A stretch of DNA of 64,000 nucleotides from Xanthostigma xanthostigma (Eukaryota > Arthropoda > Insecta > Raphidioptera > Raphidiidae): positions 5,620,001 to 5,684,000 of the forward strand of contig OY754466.1 of the NCBI GenBank assembly GCA_963575645.1, given 5' to 3'. Below are positions 1 through 11,031 of the stretch, in pieces. Position 1 is the stretch's first letter. Each line of letters opens with the position of its first letter. Under the pieces are notes generated by a model that worked only from the letters and a program-made list of their open reading frames with translations, searched no databases and was not told where the DNA came from. The position numbers were made by a program, and so were the translations under genes.

Positions 1-216
1 GCTACTTGCGCCTCTATATGACAATTTTAGTAAAATATTTCTTTGATCTGTCATCTGAGCTTCATATTGTAATACAACAAAAAGAAGAACGTTATAAGCA
101 GTGTGCAAAATTAGAAACGAATTGAATACCACCTGCAATCATATTTAAAAAATAATTTTATAAAGTGATAATTATTATACTTATTTAGTGCGAATAATTC
201 GCACAGGTCACACTAG
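1..216 (+). mobile_element. Non-autonomous Helitron, family 1, 3' part (cut by window edge)
   Basis: The left part of this copy lies outside the window. What remains matches the second half of the full copies at 19033 and 26411 and ends with the family's 3' signature: the 17-nt hairpin GTGCGAATAATTCGCAC, a short spacer and CTAG at 213-216, followed by T. A hairpin plus CTAG inserted before T is the standard 3' terminus of Helitrons (rolling-circle transposons). Confidence 0.85.
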
Positions 217-607
217 TATTTACTTAATACTCAGTAGCTGCCAACCTACTATTTTTGCTACCCACTTTAATTTTTTTTTAATCCCTAATTCAGATTAGTT
301 TGTCACCGCGTTAAATACTAGCCATAAAAAAGCACAGTTGCAGTGCTTTGAAAATTTCGAATGTTACAAACCGTTGTTTGTTTTTCAATCGGCGGAGAAT
401 GAGGGGGGAGAGGCAACGAAAGCGCACGTCAAACGAGACAGCGTGCCGACGGGTGCTATGCCCGGTACCGACGAGCGACTGCGCACATCTGCTTTAATAG
501 GGATACCCCACAGACATCTGTAGCTCTTCTATGTGTGTAATAAAAATCCCACCAAAAACGTAAATGTGAAAAAAAGGGCCAAGTTCGATACAAAAAACAA
601 ATGAATA
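217..607. other. Spacer between two Helitrons facing tail to tail
   Basis: The two flanking Helitron copies point their 3' ends toward this stretch. No coding signal or recognisable repeat was found; 395-490 is noticeably richer in G and C than its surroundings. Confidence 0.5.
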
Positions 608-1083
608 CTAGCGTGACCTGTGCGAATTATTCGCTCTAAATAAGTATAATAATTATCACTTTACAAAATTATTTTTTAAATATTATTGCAGGTGTTCAAT
701 TCGTTTCTAATTTTGCACACTGCTTATAACGTTCTTTTTTGTGTTGTAAAAGAAATATTTTACTAAAATTGTCATATAGAGGCGCAAGAAGCAAAAGCGT
801 TGTTCAGCGTTGCCCGTCAGATGGCAGTATGCAGTATTTACAATATGAAGGTCAGATGACAGATCGAAGTGTTAACGTTACGCCGTCAGATGGCAGACGT
901 TGTTCAGAGTTTAATTAATTTAATTAATTTGCAAAAACAATATCAATAGTAAATTTTTTAGTTGTCGATGTCAGTAGAGCAAGCAATTATCTGTAAAATG
1001 ATATATAATTTATGTGGAGAAATTGTGGTTTTTTCGAAAATGGGAGGCAAACATCTTAAACCTTAGCGTATTAATATATATGA
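608..1083 (-). mobile_element. Non-autonomous Helitron, family 1
   Basis: Reverse-strand copy, 476 bp. The 3' end (CTAG and hairpin) is at 608-640 and the 5' end (TC followed by ATATATATTAATACG on the minus strand) is at 1083. The base before is A and the base after is T, the A|T target expected for Helitrons. It has an internal deletion relative to the 595-bp copy at 19033. It carries no transposase. Confidence 0.85.
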
Positions 1084-1629
1084 TGCGAATATTCAGTTTT
1101 CAAACCTGGCGTCATTTGACCAATGTTTAAAACATGACAGCCGATTGGTCGCCCAAGTCACACGCACACATTTGTAGTGGTTCTAGGTACTAGGTTGATT
1201 ATTATTAATACTAAGTATCGTCTTTGTAAACCTTTATGTGACAAACATAAACCTGTATAAGAATAAGAGAAAGACGTTTTTCTCTCATAGACCTCTATAA
1301 CTGAGACTACTACTTGCCTGTATAAGCGATAGTTGAACGTATTAATAGTTTCGCGAAAAAGGATGAGTCATAAATAGCTGAACTAACTAACATTGTTTTT
1401 GTATAGTTTTTATAGATCTCTATAAGTGAGAAAGGCTAGTCCTGTACCTCTATAAAATAGAAACTCGGGTTCGTGAATAACCTCCATAAGCGAAAAAGAG
1501 ATCGCGGTCCCTTGAACTCTTGCTTATCCAGGTTCGACTGTAATTGCGAGAGTACTTTAGCGAAAAAACTTAAGTTATTTTTTAAAAAAGGTGTAAAAAA
1601 AACTATTGTAATAAAAATGCTAATATTTT
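1084..1629. repeat. Intergenic stretch with degenerate short repeats
   Basis: No gene is seen. Between about 1250 and 1500 a loose motif close to CCTCTATAAGTGA recurs about six times with irregular spacing. This could be the decayed end of an unknown transposon; no boundaries could be set. Confidence 0.35.
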
Positions 1630-2281
1630 TGACGTGATAATGTCTTATAAATTGATGAATCACCAATATTATAAATTGATAAAACACCGGCTGCATGCAC
1701 GAAAAAGTGTAACGTTCCTAACGTTCGTAACGCGTAACGTTCCGCCTGACCCTGTGCGTGCTTTTTGCTAATTTCTCGCTCAATTTAAATCAGATCGGTT
1801 TGAAACCAGTCTTAAACGAAAGAGGAGAACATTTTACATAGATTTCGTATAACAGAATTTGCCTAAACAGTTTTTTTATACAAATTTATATAGAAAAATA
1901 TTTTATACAAATTTATATAGAAAAATAGCTGTATAAATGCAATGTTGTGTAATGCATGGCGCGACGCGGTCGGTTGTCTTTGTTTGCCGTACATGGAAAT
2001 TAGTCTTAACATGAAAATGGCTGCATTTCTAATGTTTAATTCAATTTTTTGACATTAGTATATTGTGAAATGCAAAGCCTTCTAAGTTAAGTATTGGAAT
2101 AACTAATTATTATTAGAACATAATACTTTGTAAGTTGCAAACGTCACTTTTGACATTTCTTATCATTCCGACACCAAGGATAAGCGGATTGAAACCAAAT
2201 TTTGGGAGGTTTAGGTTATGTATTACGGAATACGTTATCACGTAAAACTATCGTCCGTAAACCGACTTTACAGACAACCAA
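1630..2281. mobile_element. Helentron-like non-autonomous element (HINE-type), copy a
   Basis: Starts with TGACGTGATAATGTC and ends with the terminal module CCGACTTTACAGACAACCAA, flanked on both sides by T runs. The same end modules bound copies at 28620, 30606, 44265 and 61387. Near the right end, 2170-2215 carries a piece (GCGGATTGAAACCAAATTTT) also found in the dispersed repeat at 30400 and 52850, so this copy may be chimeric. No coding capacity. The Helentron assignment is inferred from T-T insertion and asymmetric inverted motifs. Confidence 0.6.
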
Positions 2282-2307
2282 TTTTTTTATCTTATTTAAG
2301 GACGTAG

Positions 2308-2489
2308 CAGGCGCGGTCCGAAGGGGGGGGTCACAGGGGACATGACCCCCTCCCCCAAAATCTAAGGTCAAATTGAAAAATCTCAAAAATTTGCCAAATA
2401 ATAAAAGGAAATTTTATTCCAAATACCTATTTTTTATTAGTGTAGTGAGTGACCCCCCCCCCCAAAATTTCAGGCTGCGACCGCGCCTG
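2308..2489. mobile_element. hAT-like MITE with 8-bp target duplication
   Basis: 182-bp element with terminal inverted repeats beginning CAGGCGCGGTC and long C/G runs just inside. It is flanked by a perfect 8-bp direct repeat GGACGTAG (2300-2307 and 2490-2497), the target duplication length typical of the hAT superfamily. No coding capacity. Confidence 0.75.
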
Positions 2490-2497
2490 GGACGTAG

Positions 2498-3408
2498 TCC
2501 TATGTTCAGGCTCGTTTTCAACCGTTATTTCAGAATTTTTTTAAATATCAAAATAATGTACAATGTTTTCAATTTTGTTACATGTTTTTACTGACATCGT
2601 AAACTAAGAAAAAAAAACTTTTTTTGCTTAATTTTACGCCATTTTATAATTGTTTTTTTAATCTAAAGTAGACAACTTTAAAGTTTAAATGGAGGTAGGT
2701 GGGTAGCGCGGGTGATAACGTCACTTGGAGTCAACTGAATTATAAAAATTAAATTGGTTGGCGCCGTTTTCATACCCGTTGGCGTCGTTTGCATACCTAT
2801 TGGCGCCGTTTTTTTCGTTTCTATTTTTGCAGCTATAGTAGATATAGATCTGTTGCTGATTGAATTTAGAAAATCCCTTTTTTCAAATACACCGAATTTG
2901 AACAATATCCAGAAGTTATTCCAAATTTATCCCTATTACCTCATACCTGAGATCCACTTATCCTTAAAAAATATACCTTGTATAATTATAACAATTGTGC
3001 AATGTATTACCTTTAGATGTCTATGCTTAACGACTGAAGAGCAAAATATGAAAAGTATAAACTATTAGCTTTTAAGAAATTCCGTCCGATGTCTCTGTCC
3101 TCTGATGTAATACTGTACAGTGTGCGGCAAATTTCACGCTCATGGAATCTTCTCCTCGCACAATATACTAATATTTATTTTAAATACAATCAAAAAATTT
3201 ATATTATCAAGCAATTTAGTACGTTTAGTTCGAAATATACAATAAAAAAATGTAATGGCTTACATTATACATTTTATTTTTCCGAAAAAGATCTCAAATC
3301 TTCATACCTCAATATTATAAATAATTCAATATTTTTTTTTTATATTCATGACTTATTAAATCTGTGGCATTTGATTGCGAGGTCTGTGGCAGGACAACGC
3401 CTGCCTTC
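2498..3408. other. AT-rich region without a recognisable gene
   Basis: Open frames here lack codon structure or family resemblance. The only structured part is 2757-2815, where a roughly 24-bp unit around TTGGCGCCGTTT repeats about 2.5 times and generates a spurious hydrophobic open frame. Confidence 0.4.
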
Positions 3409-4310
3409 AGGACCGGATTTATCCTAAGTGCTGCCCTGGGGCACCGTAAAAAATGCCGTCCCATTACCTAAATCCTACATAAAATGGGGTAAAGATTCGG
3501 TATACAATTTTCAAATAAATAAAATGATTCATTTATGTCAAAAATCTTTTTTTACTAATGGAATAAATTGGACATAAAACATTCTTTTTCGTATTTCATC
3601 AATTGCGAGATATTTTCAGACGCAAACGCGTCTGACTGAAAAAAAAAGACGGGTTGCACTCCGGGAGTGCCGGCAGAAGTGAAAACTTAAATATTAACGT
3701 CTTAATTTTTTGCATTTAAGAGCATTGTTTATTTATTGGCAACACTTGTAAATAAAATGGTTTGTATCATAGATTGCATTTTTATGTACGATATTTCAAC
3801 GCTAGATGTCTAACGTTGTATAAAAAGTATCTGGCAATTAGTATCACTTAGAGAGTCTCACCCAGTTCTTACTGACCTGACGCGAGTTTAACATTTTGTA
3901 CCCATTACAAAAAAAGTGTACAACGCCACTAAAAAAGTTTTGTAAATAAAATGGTTTGTATCATAAATTGCATTTTTATGTATGATATTTCAACGCTAGA
4001 TGTCTAACGTTGTATAAAAAGTATCTGGCAATTACTATCACTTAGAGAGTCTCACCCAGTTCTTACTTTTCCTGACGCGAGTTTAACATTTTTTACCCAT
4101 TACAAAAAAGTGTACAGCGCCGCTAAAGAAGTTTTCACTTCAAAAATTATTTATAAATGTTTTCCACACGATCACACTTCTCGAAGAATTTTCTGTAACG
4201 CGAAAAACATTTTTACCCACGTTCCAAATGCCGCCTCTGAAAATTTGCCACCCTGGGCACTAGCCCCTACATCCCCTAGGCCGGTAGCCCCGTACGAGCG
4301 ATGCCTGTAC
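3409..4310. repeat. Unclassified interspersed repeat hosting a nested MITE
   Basis: Ends of the stretch (AGGACCGGATTTATCC near 3410 and GGGCACTAGCCCCTA near 4255) resemble a segment at 50240-50300 (GCCGCCCTAGG and GGTAAATCCGCC). The GAAGTGAAAACTT MITE at 3653-4141 lies within it. Boundaries are approximate. Confidence 0.35.
3653..4141 (-). mobile_element. MITE with GAAGTGAAAACTT inverted ends, copy 1
   Basis: Bounded by GAAGTGAAAACTT near 3675 and its inverse AAGTTTTCACTTC at 4129-4141, plus a distal palindrome GCACTCCGGGAGTGC at 3657. Homologous copies lie at 20762-21003 and 22508-22857. This copy has an internal tandem duplication of about 190 bp (units starting near 3750 and 3942), so it is longer than its relatives. 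Confidence 0.7.
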
Positions 4311-4579
4311 TAGCAAGTCGCACGATCACACTTATTGAAACATTTTATAATCTCGCCCGTCCTTCGTTCTTATTTGCCCGTACTACGATGTGGACCTGAT
4401 TACGGGCCTGTACTCTTCCTAGTGTAAATCCAGCGCTGTCTGCCTTCTTGGGTACGCTAGTATAAGCATATAATCGACTTTCCATCGACTTATTCTGCTA
4501 CCAAAATATCGTGGAACTTGAGGTGATATTTAGGACGGTGAGATATCAGTCATTTTACCACAACTGCAAAAAGCCTTTG

Positions 4580-5488
4580 TTAAATTCCTTTACGTATGTG
4601 ACTCAATCGATGCCTTTTCAAATTCGACGACCGTCCGTAAGTCTTATGACAGAGATCGCACCGATACGGTTTTAATCCCGTATGAATCATCTGATGGCTT
4701 CTTAGATTACTTGACTGTCTAAATTCCATACCGCAAATATCACATTTAAACGGTTTCTCCCCTGTATGTATTAAGAAATGTGATTTTAAGTCGCCCATTA
4801 ACCTAAAACTTTTACCGCAGACTTCGCAGTTATGCGGTCTGTCACCGCTGTGCATTTTTAAGTGAAGCTTTAGTGCCGTTTGCTGAGTGAAAAATTTCTG
4901 GCAGACTTCGCACTGGTAAGGTGTCACGTCGGTGTGAAGCAGCCGATGCGAATTTAGTATACTCGGTAATCGGAAGCATCTCTTACAGACATCGCAAACG
5001 TGCGGTTTATCACCGGAATGAATTAATTTATGTCTTTTTAAAATGCCCGATTGTCTGAACGATTTATCGCAAACATTGCATTTAAATGGTTTCATATTCA
5101 TATGGATTAGGTTGTGCGATCGAAGACCGTTCATATTACTAAATTTTTTTTTACAAATATCACACATGATGTTTTTCTTATCGGTACTACTTCCATTTTT
5201 AACACTAATTCTTCTCTTGTCAACTATAGTTCTTCCATCACCGACACTGTTCATTTGTTTGTTTGTATTTTGTTTTTTATTAGTATCTTGTTTGATTCTA
5301 CTTTGTTCTCGAGAGTCAGGGACTCTATTTATACCATCGTCCTCTTCGTTTTTCACCGTTCCCATGTCGTACAAATCGTCATTCTCGTCAAATGCACCGC
5401 ATTCAATTTTAATAAATGAAATTTCGGGTTCGATTATCATTTTTTCTTCTATTATTCCCTCTCGGATGTAAGGTGGTTCGCTTGTCAT
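4580..5488 (-). CDS. C2H2 zinc-finger protein, seven fingers, probable DNA-binding transcription factor
   Basis: The frame from ATG at 5488 to TAA at 4582-4580 encodes 302 residues. An acidic N-terminal part (about residues 1-60) is followed by a basic, polar linker rich in N, K and Q, then seven consecutive C-x2-C-x12-H-x3-H fingers from residue 109 to 297. Most linkers are close to the TGEKPF consensus (HTGEKPFKC between fingers 5 and 6). Two short psi-K-x-E motifs, IKIE (26-29) and VKNE (45-48), fit SUMO sites; that role is inferred. There is no ZAD or KRAB-like domain in this exon. The frame is open upstream to a splice acceptor at 5546, so an additional 5' exon could add residues, but no second exon was identified. 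The nearest alternative start, a TTG at 5554, lies in the intron and is not credible. The neighbours are transposons, so target genes cannot be inferred. Confidence 0.88.
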   Translation of the reverse strand: MTSEPPYIREGIIEEKMIIEPEISFIKIECGAFDENDDLYDMGTVKNEEDDGINRVPDSREQSRIKQDTNKKQNTNKQMNSVGDGRTIVDKRRISVKNGSSTDKKNIMCDICKKKFSNMNGLRSHNLIHMNMKPFKCNVCDKSFRQSGILKRHKLIHSGDKPHVCDVCKRCFRLPSILNSHRLLHTDVTPYQCEVCQKFFTQQTALKLHLKMHSGDRPHNCEVCGKSFRLMGDLKSHFLIHTGEKPFKCDICGMEFRQSSNLRSHQMIHTGLKPYRCDLCHKTYGRSSNLKRHRLSHIRKGI

Positions 5489-5545
5489 TGTTTTTCCACC
5501 CCGTTTATTATACAATGGACGTTTCAATTGTCCATACAGAGAAAT

Positions 5546-5562
5546 CTGTAACAAGAAACAAA
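5546..5562 (-). promoter_or_regulatory. Probable 3' splice site upstream of the zinc-finger exon
   Basis: On the minus strand a pyrimidine-rich TTTCTTGTTACAG precedes ATTTCTCTG, placing the exon start at 5545. The reading frame is open from 5545 to the ATG at 5488. This suggests a non-coding or short coding first exon at higher coordinates, which I could not locate. Confidence 0.55.
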
Positions 5563-6800
5563 TAATTATGTCTTTTAATTAATAAACATTTTTCAAGAGA
5601 CTGTAACTTTGACAGTTTACCGTTTTGGTTAGAGGACGAAAATTGACAGTTTTTATTTTCGTACGGACTAAGAAACTATAATTATTCTATTAAATACTTC
5701 TTTAAAGTTTGCATGACAAGAAAATTTCAACGAAAAATCACAAGTTTTGAGTACTGAACGCATTTTTGCAAACAAAATAATAATGAAATCATGGATGTTA
5801 AGATTGACATTGACAGATAAGAAGCAGCGTTGCCAACGCGATAAACGTAAATATTCCTAGGGTATTGTGACAGCTGTTGGGTGCGAAGCGGGGCTATTTA
5901 TTAAAAATATCAAATAAATAGGCTACATTTTTACGATTACAAAAAAAATATGTATTGTTGGTAAGAAACGGATTTTACGTAAACAATTTGCTTTCAAATA
6001 AAGTCCTGGAGTTTTATAAATACCTTATCGCTTACGTGAACGGGAGCGCGTGCCGCACACAACATTATAAATTATTTCGATTAATTAAAAAAAAATACTC
6101 TTAAAATATATATAATATGATTAAGTTATTATCAGTTAATTAACTTTTGCTAGCTGTATAAAATGCATTTTAATTATCATTTCAAATTATTAGGAGTTCC
6201 GACTCTACAGCAGATAAACCACATGGCACATTTCTGCAAAGTGTCTGTTTTCTGGGTAGGACCTGGTAGGACTGTCACTCTACTCTCCAGTCAGATGTGA
6301 AAATATGTTTGATACTCCACAGCGCAACGAATCAGAACGAAATTTTATCCCCCGGTAATTTATTATCCGAGCCACAAATTACGTGAATTCAAAATTTCAT
6401 AATGTACGCTTTTCACCTCGGTTGATTTACATTTCAGTAGTTCCCAAGGGATAAGACGAAACTTTATGGCCACACAACGGTTTTCAGTTTGCCACCTATG
6501 CAACAAAATAAACACTACTATACACCAGATATATAAACCTGACTGTGTAGATGTCGTATGTAAGTATTTTAAATTGTTTGGTAATATACCAATAGATGGC
6601 ACGCAGAAACAGTTCGTATTCTTATTTTTTGCCTTTAGAACACGCACGTTAAAATACCCAAGAAAAAAATGCCCGGCCAAAATTATCGGACATCTTATTT
6701 TTTTTACAAAACGCTTATCTATTTTGATAGTCGTCTGCCCCACCTCCTTCCGGAATGACATCATCATTTTTCGCACAATGTAAGTTACCAGCATTGTATA
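5563..6800. other. Region upstream of the zinc-finger gene; no gene recognised
   Basis: It should contain the promoter of the zinc-finger gene, but no clear TATA box or initiator was identified. An open frame of 161 codons on the minus strand (6363-6848) lacks recognisable domains and runs into the foldback element at 6801, so it is not annotated. Confidence 0.4.
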
Positions 6801-7560
6801 CAGGTGTCCCATTAAGAATGGGACATAGAACAACCGCAGATTCTCCAATTCAAAATAAAACGATTAAGCGAAATATGCTTAGATAAAATGTTACTCGTTT
6901 CCGAAATACGGGGTGTTGAAGTTGAAAACTGAAAAATTATTAATGTCCATAATTTTTTTAATACACCGTATAATTTTACTCAAATCGGCACACTTGTTAA
7001 ATATCAAAAAAGGCACCTAACAATAAAAAAATTAGTTAAGTACGCTCTACCAGTGTCGTACGGCAGGGGTAAGTAATGCTTGTACCCCTTCTAAATGTTA
7101 CGCCGCTGTCTAAATTTTAATTTTGACTATAATTTTAATTTTTTTGATATTTTCTAAGTCAATAATGTACACTTGTTAGTTTGTTGTAAAGTCATTGGTT
7201 TTCGAGATATTCGCAGTTTTTTTAAGACAAAATTGTAAAAATGAATATTATTAATAATAATACAAATAAAAAGTACATGTCTATCTTTAACTGCGAATAT
7301 CTTGAAAACCAATGACTTTACTACAAACTAACAAGTGTACATTATTGACTTAGAAAATATCAAAAAAATTAAAATTATAGTCAAAATTAAAATTTAGACA
7401 GCGGCTTAACATTTAGAAGGGGAACGAGCATTACTTACTCCTGCCGTACGCCACTGGTAGAGCGAGTAACATTTTATCTAAGCATATTTCGCTTAATCGT
7501 TTTATTTTGAATTGGAGAATCTGCGGTTGTTCTATGTCCCATTCTTAATGGGACACTCTG
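6801..7560. mobile_element. Long-arm foldback transposon with CAGGTGTCCC ends
   Basis: Outer arms 6801-6905 and 7458-7560 are near-perfect inverted copies (both carry the GTGTCCCATTAAGAATGG palindrome at the tip). Inner arms of about 190 bp (about 7035-7230 and 7280-7470) are also inverted copies. The left arm has about 130 bp of extra sequence (about 6905-7035). Flanking TATA on both sides could be a target duplication. No transposase. Confidence 0.7.
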
Positions 7561-8274
7561 TATATGTTCAAAGTTCAGATTAACCGCAACGAAAGTCATT
7601 CTGACTACCATAGTTACAAAGTACAGCCGGCACAGCAATAGCGCACAGTTGATTGTTTTTTCTCACGCTCGGCTAAACTCGGTTCTTTCGAGTTTATCCG
7701 AATGAACGTTTCATCTCGAAGCTAACTGACCAAACTTTTCACTGTTCAGGAAAAATTGCGCACGGTGCGTCTAATTCCTAAAGAAGTTTTCACTTCAAAC
7801 ATACTGGTAGCTACTTAATACTTCATTAATTTGCGTACAGTAACACATTGCCGTCGCTACTCTGGCCGCTTTAACAAAACACCTTTGTAACAAGTAAAAT
7901 GTTCACGTATTGCAAAATCCATTAACCACCCATCGATAATGACACAAAAGCCACTTCAAATTTTAACATCAATTATCAAAACCTGCAAACATCATTATCA
8001 CTATTTCTTATTTTCGTTCTTGCTAAATCATCCAGGTATAAAAATGAAAAATTGTTTCTGTATTTATGCAAGGGCATGGTCTGTAGAAAGTAATCATTAA
8101 TTAAGTTTTTGGTAAAAAAAAAAAATTGAACAAGTTTTTTTTTCAGAGAATGCTGTATTTCGAATGTCAAGAGATACACCTTGTAAAATAATTAAATAAA
8201 AGTTCAATAGTCCAGTGCTAAACTGTTGAATGTATAAAATAATGTAATTTTGAAGTAATATCGTCATCATCATA
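7561..8274. other. AT-rich spacer with a MITE end fragment
   Basis: No gene found. Around 7776-7798 there is an isolated AAGAAGTTTTCACTTC, the terminal repeat of the MITE family at 3653, 20762 and 22508, without a partner end. Confidence 0.4.
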
Positions 8275-8859
8275 TCGTATATATTAATACGCTAAGGTTT
8301 AAGATGTTTGCCTCCCTTTTTAGAAAAAACCACACAATTTCTCCACATAAATTATATATCATTTTACAGATAATTGCTTGCTCTACTGACATTGACAACT
8401 AAAAAATTTATTATTGCTTTTGTTTTTGTAAATTAATTAATTAACAGTAACGCTGAACAACGTCTGCCATCTGACGGCTTTAATTTTGAAACAACGTCAA
8501 CACTTCGATCTGTCATCTGACCTTCATATTATAAATACTGCATACTGCCATCTGACGGCTTTAATTTTGAAACAGCGAGCAACGCTGAACAACGTCACAG
8601 CAATGCTGCATGATGCCATCTGACGGCTTAGCTCAACGCTTTTGCTACTTGCGCCTCTATATGACAATTTTAGTAAAATATTTCTTCGATCTGTCATCTG
8701 AGCTTCATATTGTAATACAACAAAAAGAAGAACGTTATAAGCAGTGTGCAAAATTAGAAACGAATTGAATACCTGCAATCATATTTTAAAAATAATTTTG
8801 TAAAGTGATAATTATTATACTTAAGATTTAGTACGAATAATTCGCACAGGTCACTTTAG
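8275..8859 (+). mobile_element. Non-autonomous Helitron, family 1
   Basis: 585-bp copy. 5' end TCGTATATATTAATACG (one change from the family's TCATATATATTAATACG), preceded by A. The 3' hairpin has one change (GTACGAATAATTCGCAC) and the terminal CTAG has become TTAG at 8856-8859, followed by T. Interior contains repeated words GCCATCTGACGGC and CTGAACAACGTC shared by all long copies. Confidence 0.85.
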
Positions 8860-8981
8860 TATTTTTTAATTTAAGAAGACGTGTCAAATACGTATTTTTA
8901 AAATGGCTAGATCAGAGATATTCAATATGTATATTATGAGCTAGATTTCGGCTGCTTCTAAATTGGATTCATATTTCTCCC

Positions 8982-9091
8982 GATCCAATGTCGGCCGACG
9001 TCGGTCAACATCGGAAGAAAATTAAACACCAAGATTAGAAATCGTATTTGCTTTTCTTCCGATGTTGTCCGACGTCAGCCGACATTGGATC
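8982..9091. repeat. Inverted repeat, about 40-bp arms
   Basis: Arms start with GATCCAATGTCGG at 8982 and end with its inverse at 9091; they pair for about 40 bp with few mismatches around a 30-bp AT-rich centre. The word GGATCCAATGT recurs at 9096-9106. Probably the core of a small MITE whose true ends are not resolved. Confidence 0.55.
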
Positions 9092-9388
9092 TACGGATCC
9101 AATGTAAGTCCAGCATTAGTTTAAAGTTTAAACAATAATAATGAAAATTTAGCAAATCTTTTTTTTTATTAATGAGGCCATTAGCTCCAGGTATAAAATA
9201 GGTTGCTCTCAATAACGAGGTTTGAAAAAAAAACACTATTTAATCGATGCTTAGATTTTGTTGAAAAGTTCAGTAATTTTTAGGAATTGGAATAATTTTT
9301 CAATATTGTCGCTGAGGATGTCTTGAAGAGCAAATCTTTGTAATTTCATAAAATAAAAAACAGATCAGTTTCATGAGCACATACAGAG

Positions 9389-9711
9389 TAGAGCTGTAAA
9401 AGTAACGAGAAATTGTGTAGCCGTATATATTCGCTACTTAAAGAACAAGTACCCGTTACTTTCGTATCGTTACGTTACTCGTTACTTTTCATACGATATA
9501 CAAGCATGTACCATCGCGTCGAGGCGCGTCGCATACGTGATACGGTATGACTTCGTTCGTATAACGTATAACCGCATCAAACGAGTCGAACGAACATGGA
9601 TACGATAAATGCGAGTAACGAAATGAATTTGTAAGTAACGATTCGTTACTTCAAGTCAGACGATGTACCCGTTACTCAGTAACGAATACATACGGTTTGT
9701 TACAGGCTCTA
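9389..9711. mobile_element. hAT-like MITE with 8-bp target duplication
   Basis: 323-bp element with terminal inverted repeats TAGAGCTGTAA and TTACAGGCTCTA. A perfect 8-bp duplication ATACAGAG flanks it (9381-9388, 9712-9719). The interior is rich in GTTACT/AGTAAC words. No coding capacity. Confidence 0.8.
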
Positions 9712-10066
9712 ATACAGAGATCTTCAGGAGTAAAAAAATGTGAAGAATGGCGCAGGTATATAAAGAGGTGGTTAAAGAAATTTTTAGAGGCATCTTTGAA
9801 TGTGATTCTAAATTTCGAACAAATATGCCGTCCATCTGTTTTATCCGATCTACACAGAGCGATAAATATAAATTTACGTTTTCGTTTTTTCTTTTTTGTT
9901 CATAAATATTTTGCACCATTTTAGCTCTTTTGTTGGCAACACTTAAGACTTAACTCTTACTGCTGGTCAGTTTGGTCATAAATTCAAAACGTCAAATTTA
10001 ATGTGAAAATGTGTCGCTTGTGTCGCAGAGGCGTATTAAGGACCAAATGCATCCTTTATAAAATTC

Positions 10067-10430
10067 TAGTGTCCGACCGAAGTCGATTAATCTACTATTG
10101 CCACAACCTTCAGCCGAAAAATTAAAAACCCTAAGAAAGTCAGTTCAAAATTGGCTGCAACTGCTCCAAGCTACAATTTATAATATAAATGATCTTAAAA
10201 CAATTAAATTGAAGGTTTACATTGACTGTATAATATTAAAAGGTAATTTTAATCACATCTAGATGTCGCCACGTCCATCGCGCTCTCGCTCATTCGTAAC
10301 AGTTCGTTCAATTTCGGCGGTTGTTAGAAACCTTCGACTTCGGCCAAAACTTCGGCCCAAGCCAACGGTCTCGCTGAAGGTGGGTATTTTGGCCGAAGGT
10401 GGCCGAAGCCGATGCTTCGCTCGGACACTA
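10067..10430. mobile_element. hAT-like MITE, TAGTGTCCGA ends
   Basis: 364-bp element with inverted ends TAGTGTCCGACCGAAG and CTTCGCTCGGACACTA, and near-identical 8-bp flanks TAAAATTC (10059-10066) and TAAAATTA (10431-10438). The right half is enriched in CGAAG/CTTCG words, giving it a higher GC content than its surroundings. Confidence 0.7.
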
Positions 10431-10634
10431 TAAAATTATATTTATCTTATATATGGCTACATATTCATTAGAAGAAGTGAGATTTGGATCCATACGATAC
10501 TTTGATCCAAAGATCAGCACGCCAAACGTTACACCAAGCGTGTCTTCATGTTGAATTTTTTCAAATCTTTTTTAAAAAAATCAGTCCACTGGCTGACAAC
10601 TTATAAAATACTGACATTTGACATATAAATAAAA

Positions 10635-11031
10635 CTAGAGTGACCTGTGCGAATTATTCGCACTAAATAAGTATAATAATTATCACGTTACAAAATTATT
10701 TTTTAAATATGATTGCAGATATTCAATTCGTTTCTAATTTTGCACGCTGCTTATAACGTTCTTTTTTTTGTTGTATTACAATATGAAGCTCAGATGACAG
10801 ATCGAAGTGTTGACGTTTCAAAATTAAAGCCGTTAGATGGCAGACGTTGTTCAGCGTTGCTGTATTTTAATTAATTTACAAAAACAAAAGCAATGATACA
10901 TTTTTTAGTTGTCGATGTCAGTAGAGCAAGCAATTATCTGTAAAATGATATATAATTTATGTGGAGAAATTGTGAGGTTTTTTCTAAAAAGGGAGGCATC
11001 TTTAACCTCAGCGTATTAATATAATATATGA
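10635..11031 (-). mobile_element. Non-autonomous Helitron, family 1
   Basis: 397-bp reverse copy. CTAG with the hairpin is at 10635 and the 5' TC on the minus strand is at 11031. The interior is shortened compared with the 595-bp copy. The flanking A and T fit Helitron target choice. Confidence 0.82.

Noticed and set aside
6363-6848. 161-codon minus-strand open frame
   Set aside because: No recognisable domain, runs into a foldback transposon, and a plus-strand open frame covers the same bases; AT-rich chance frame is likelier.
8524-8778. Recurring open frame beginning MQVFNSFLILHTAYN, also near 19271, 25457 and 26570
   Set aside because: It lies in the non-coding interior of the Helitron family, spans its 3' half, uses no conserved frame across all copies and has no known domain. 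Its repetition simply reflects the repeat copies.
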